This document shows positions 61,173 to 64,000 of a DNA stretch of 64,000 bases, one piece after another. Made by a program: the position numbers and the translations under genes. This stretch comes from Burkholderiaceae bacterium. GTDB lineage: Bacteria > Pseudomonadota > Gammaproteobacteria > Burkholderiales > Burkholderiaceae_C. The stretch's first letter is position 1; each line of letters begins with the position of its first letter. The stretch spans positions 23,822 through 87,821 of the forward strand of contig JADMJJ010000020.1 of assembly GCA_018780645.1 (NCBI GenBank). Reading direction: 5' to 3'. Below the pieces are notes generated by a model, which searched no databases, was not told the origin of the DNA, and was given only the letters and a program-made list of their open reading frames with translations.

Positions 61173-62729
61173 ATGTTGAAGACTGCCAGCTCCGCGCCCG
61201 GCGCCCCAAGGGCGCTTTTTTATGCCATTGCCGTCCTGTGTGGCGCCGCCACCGCGGCCGAACCGGTGCTGCCCCGGCCGGGGTTTCTGCAGACGCAGCC
61301 AGCCGCCATCGAGGTCAGCTGGTCGCCGCTGCGCCTGCCCACCGGTCAGAAGACGGCGCTGGCCGCCGCCAGCTATCTGGTGGCCATGGACGAGGACTGG
61401 GGCCTGGGCCCCAGCTTCTATGGCGCGGCCAAGGGCAATTTCGGAGGCCTGTTCACGGTGGGCTTTACCGCGCAGCGGCGCTGGCGCCTGGGCAGCGATC
61501 TGCACGCGGCGGCAAGTCTCTATGCCGGCGCGGGAGGTGGTCTGAGCTCCGACAAGCTGCGCTTCGGCGGAGGCCTGATGCTGCGCCCCGAGCTGTCGCT
61601 GCGCCGCGAAATGGGGCCCTGGTATGCAGGCCTGACCCTGTCGCGCACCAGCTTCCCCAGCGGCAATATCGCAGGCAGCTCGGTCGGTTTTGTGGTCGGC
61701 TATGCCGACGGCTTCAAGAGCTACAAGCCGGCCGAGTCGGGGGAGCGGGTCCGTGGCTACCGCCGCAGCGGTCTGGGCTTCGACGAGTTCGCCTTCAGCG
61801 CCGGCTCCTACCAACCCCACAGGGGCAGCAGCGGGCGCAGCGGCGTGAAGTCGCAGCGCATGGGCAAGGTCGGCGGCGCGCTGCGCCAGTACGTCAGCGA
61901 GGGCGCCTGGTGGGGCATCGAGGCGGCCGGCGCCTCGCAAGGCGGGGCCGATGGCTATATGGAGGCCCTGGTCGGCATCGGCCAGGACTATGCGCTGGGC
62001 AGCCCGACCCTGCGCGCCGGTTGGCAGGCCGCCGCGGGTCTGGGCGGTGGCGGCGATGTGGACACCGGCAACGGCTGGCTGGTCAAGCTGGGGCCAAGCC
62101 TGCGCTGGAAGTCGCCCTGGGGGCCGTCACTGCTGCTGGACGCCGGCTTCATGGGCTCGCTGACCGGTCAGTTCAAGTCCAGCTACGCCCGTTTGAGCCT
62201 GGGCATGCCATTGGACCAGGCCGTGACTCCGTTCGGTGAGCCGAACGCGACCGGCGGCGTGGTGCAGACACAGACCGTCGCGGCCAGCCTGCAGCATCTG
62301 TCCAGGGTGCGCTTCAAGGACGGGCGCGAGGAGAGCGTCGGACATCTGGCCATGGTGCTGACGCGCGAACTCTCGCCCCATGTCTATGGCGTGGCTCAGG
62401 CGGGCAGTGCCGCCTTCGGCAGCGCCGGAGCCTACTCCTTCGGGTTGGTGGGCCTGGGGCTGCAGACGCGACCCATGACCCTGCAGGGCATGCCTGGCAT
62501 GCGTCTGGGTGCCGAGCTGATGGTCGGCGCCGGCGGCGGCGGCGGCGTGGCCGTCAGCGGCGGGGCCATCATGCAGGGCGAGGCCTGGGCCGAGTGGAGC
62601 TTCGGCGAGACCAAGCGCCTGCGCCTGCGCACCGGCGTTGGGCAGTGGCGCTCGCTGCGCGGACAGACGCAGAGCTCGCCGCTGGTCAACGTCTCGCTGG
62701 GCTACGCCTTCGGTACCCTGCAGCGCTAA
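61173..62729 (+). CDS. Exported beta-rich, outer-membrane-like protein of unknown function
   Basis: A 518-residue protein from ATG 61173, with a signal peptide (FYAIAVLCGAATAAEP). The mature part is dense in short amphipathic strands and glycine, for example FYGAAKGNFGGLFTVGFT, WYAGLTLSRTSF and LGAELMVGAGGGGGVAVSGG, which fits a beta-barrel or beta-solenoid. The end VSLGYAFGTLQR lacks a terminal aromatic, so barrel insertion is uncertain. I recognise no family. It sits between xerC and rlmI on the same strand without a visible SD. Confidence 0.75.
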   Translation: MLKTASSAPGAPRALFYAIAVLCGAATAAEPVLPRPGFLQTQPAAIEVSWSPLRLPTGQKTALAAASYLVAMDEDWGLGPSFYGAAKGNFGGLFTVGFTAQRRWRLGSDLHAAASLYAGAGGGLSSDKLRFGGGLMLRPELSLRREMGPWYAGLTLSRTSFPSGNIAGSSVGFVVGYADGFKSYKPAESGERVRGYRRSGLGFDEFAFSAGSYQPHRGSSGRSGVKSQRMGKVGGALRQYVSEGAWWGIEAAGASQGGADGYMEALVGIGQDYALGSPTLRAGWQAAAGLGGGGDVDTGNGWLVKLGPSLRWKSPWGPSLLLDAGFMGSLTGQFKSSYARLSLGMPLDQAVTPFGEPNATGGVVQTQTVAASLQHLSRVRFKDGREESVGHLAMVLTRELSPHVYGVAQAGSAAFGSAGAYSFGLVGLGLQTRPMTLQGMPGMRLGAELMVGAGGGGGVAVSGGAIMQGEAWAEWSFGETKRLRLRTGVGQWRSLRGQTQSSPLVNVSLGYAFGTLQR

Positions 62730-62747
62730 TACGGGCGCGCAAGCGGC

Positions 62748-62759
62748 GACAATCGCTGC
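62748..62759 (+). promoter_or_regulatory. -10 box for leaderless rlmI transcript
   Basis: GACAAT, then CGCTGC, then the rlmI ATG; no SD. Confidence 0.45.
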
Positions 62760-63941
62760 ATGAAAATCATCCGACTTCGCGAGGGCAAAAAGCGCTCGCT
62801 GCAGCGCCGCCACCCCTGGGTATTCGAGGGCAGCATTGCCAAGGGCAGCGGTGACGCGGGCGAGACGGTCAAGGTGACGGCCGCCGATGGCGGCTTTCTG
62901 GCCTGGGGTGCCTACAGCCCCAGTTCGCAGATCCGTGTGCGCGCCTGGAGCTTTGACGAAGCCGAGCGCATCGACGCCGACTTCTTCAAGCGCCGCATCG
63001 ATGCCGCGCTGGCCGTGCGTCAAAGGCTACCGATCGCCAGCGACGCGATGCGCCTGATCCACGGCGAGGCCGATGGCCTGCCCGGCCTGGTTGTTGATCG
63101 CTATGGCGACACACTGGTGGCGCAGTTCGCCAGCACAGGTAGCGAGCGCTGGAAAGACGTCATCGCCGATCACTTGCTGGTCACCACCGGCCTGACCCGC
63201 CTCTACGAACGCTCCGACGCCAATGTGCGCAGCCTGGAGGGCCTGGAGCCGAAGACCGGCTGGCTGCGCGGCGATGGAACGACCGAGATCACCATCCAGG
63301 AGCATCAGTGGCGGCTGAGCCTGGACGTGGCCGAGGGCCACAAGACCGGCTACTACCTGGACCAGCGCGACAACCGCAAGAAGTTCGCCGATGCCGTGCG
63401 GCACTACGGCGCCAGCCGCGTGCTCAACTGCTACAGCTACACCGGCGGCTTCTCGGTGGCGGCCCTGGCCGGCGGCGCCGACGAGGTGCTGAGCGTCGAT
63501 TCCTCAGGCCCGGCCCTGGCCCGTGCCGATGCTCATGTGCGGCTCAACGGCTTCGATGCCGCCCGCCACACGAGCCTGGACGCAGACGTCAATCAGACCC
63601 TGCGCCATTGCCTTGGGCAAGGCCGCACGTTCGACGCCATCGTGCTGGACCCACCCAAGTTCGCCCCCAGCGCGGCGCATGCCGAGCGGGCCTCTCGGGC
63701 CTACAAGGACATCAACCGCCTGGCCCTGAAGCTGCTGGCCCCCGGCGGCCTGCTGTTCACCTTCAGCTGCTCGGGCGGCATCAGCGCCGACCTGTTCCAC
63801 AAGATAGTCGCGGGGGCAGGTCTTGATGCGCCGGCCGACGGCTTCATCCTCGACCGCGTCGGCGCCACGCCCGACCATCCGCAGACGATCTGCTTCCCGG
63901 AGGGGGAGTATCTGAAGGGCCTGCTGATACTCAAGCGCTGA
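62760..63941 (+). CDS. rlmI: 23S rRNA m5C1962 methyltransferase RlmI-like
   Basis: A 393-residue class I SAM-dependent methyltransferase. The N-terminal PUA domain opens KRSLQRRHPWVFEGSI. The catalytic part has GHKTGYYLDQRDNR, LNCYSYTGGFSVAALAGGA (SAM binding), IVLDPPKFAPS (motif IV) and FTFSCSGGISADLFH with the catalytic Cys. This matches RlmI, which methylates C1962 of 23S rRNA. The last 59 bp of the window after it show no recognised feature. Confidence 0.94.
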   Translation: MKIIRLREGKKRSLQRRHPWVFEGSIAKGSGDAGETVKVTAADGGFLAWGAYSPSSQIRVRAWSFDEAERIDADFFKRRIDAALAVRQRLPIASDAMRLIHGEADGLPGLVVDRYGDTLVAQFASTGSERWKDVIADHLLVTTGLTRLYERSDANVRSLEGLEPKTGWLRGDGTTEITIQEHQWRLSLDVAEGHKTGYYLDQRDNRKKFADAVRHYGASRVLNCYSYTGGFSVAALAGGADEVLSVDSSGPALARADAHVRLNGFDAARHTSLDADVNQTLRHCLGQGRTFDAIVLDPPKFAPSAAHAERASRAYKDINRLALKLLAPGGLLFTFSCSGGISADLFHKIVAGAGLDAPADGFILDRVGATPDHPQTICFPEGEYLKGLLILKR

Positions 63942-64000
63942 CTTCTGTAGATTCTATGGAGCAGCGCAAGCCCCGCGAAGGCGTTGAGGATCAAAACTGC

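Noticed and set aside
1..64000. tRNA, rRNA, CRISPR arrays, prophage or IS elements
   Set aside because: No cloverleaf, spaced direct repeats, transposase or phage gene was found by reading all intergenic gaps; xerC is the housekeeping recombinase.
63942..64000. Start of a gene at ATG 63958 or on the minus strand at the right edge
   Set aside because: Only about 14 codons are visible, with no SD or recognisable motif, so no call is made.

Overview
The window is 64 kb of high-GC, densely coded chromosome from a betaproteobacterium of the order Burkholderiales, most likely the Rubrivivax/Leptothrix/Roseateles/Paucibacter side of the order. That placement is inferred from gene order and protein flavour: smg-dprA-LysM facing def-fmt, purC next to a Calvin-type aldolase, purE-purK-sua5, tsaB-rimI-UDG, ahcY-tlyA-metF behind an SAH riboswitch, metK facing two lipid A acyltransferases and dapF-DUF484-xerC, plus several PEP-CTERM proteins. 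It has not been checked by a database search. Almost everything is housekeeping. I see no rRNA, tRNA, CRISPR array, prophage or insertion sequence.

Layout. 1-4.5 kb: secD (cut by the window edge), secF and a DUF1631 protein. 4.5-10.5 kb: smg, dprA and a LysM protein on the minus strand, diverging from def-fmt-htpX and a small lipoprotein. 10.6-12.6 kb: a DUF2807 beta-helix protein and the azlCD exporter. 12.6-21.2 kb: central carbon metabolism (pgk, maeB, pyk, fba) and purC, interrupted by a PEP-CTERM gene and an orphan XRE regulator. 21.2-24.2 kb: a TPR protein, an alpha/beta-hydrolase fused to a LuxR HTH, and a second PEP-CTERM protein. 24.2-31 kb: a thioredoxin-TPR chaperone, purE-purK-sua5, two lipoprotein GDSL hydrolases (one apparently dead) and an OmpW-like porin. 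31-38.5 kb: tsaB-rimI-udg, a PAS-GGDEF-EAL protein, a MidA-type methyltransferase, a third PEP-CTERM protein and cca. 38.5-45.8 kb: GST, an NDUFA9-like protein, a lytic transglycosylase, two 5-formyl-THF cyclo-ligase paralogues around a LysR/DUF2917/TfoX group, and a second OmpW. 45.8-49.2 kb: the methyl cycle (metF, tlyA, ahcY) with an SAH riboswitch. 49.2-55.4 kb: a HAD phosphatase, a hybrid kinase with a periplasmic binding protein, an AlkX/YcaQ-like glycosylase and a REC-GGDEF protein. 55.5-64 kb: metK, two acyltransferases, dapF, DUF484, xerC, an unknown outer-membrane-like protein and rlmI.

Several pathways recur. ahcY, metF and metK form an S-adenosylmethionine cycle in one 11-kb stretch, and two folate cyclo-ligases sit beside it. 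sua5 and tsaB both belong to tRNA t6A synthesis. purC, purE and purK belong to purine synthesis. Two c-di-GMP proteins and a hybrid kinase provide signalling.

The most unusual signals are in the non-coding DNA: a 14-bp perfect inverted repeat that would bury the SD and start of the second ompW; a 74-bp insert between azlC and azlD that duplicates ATGAGCGCC and rebuilds the ATGA coupling; an SAH riboswitch followed by two mutually exclusive RNA folds; and ten genes whose -10 box lies 6-7 nt before the start codon, as expected for leaderless mRNAs. Among proteins, the GDEL pseudo-hydrolase next to an intact GDSL hydrolase stands out.
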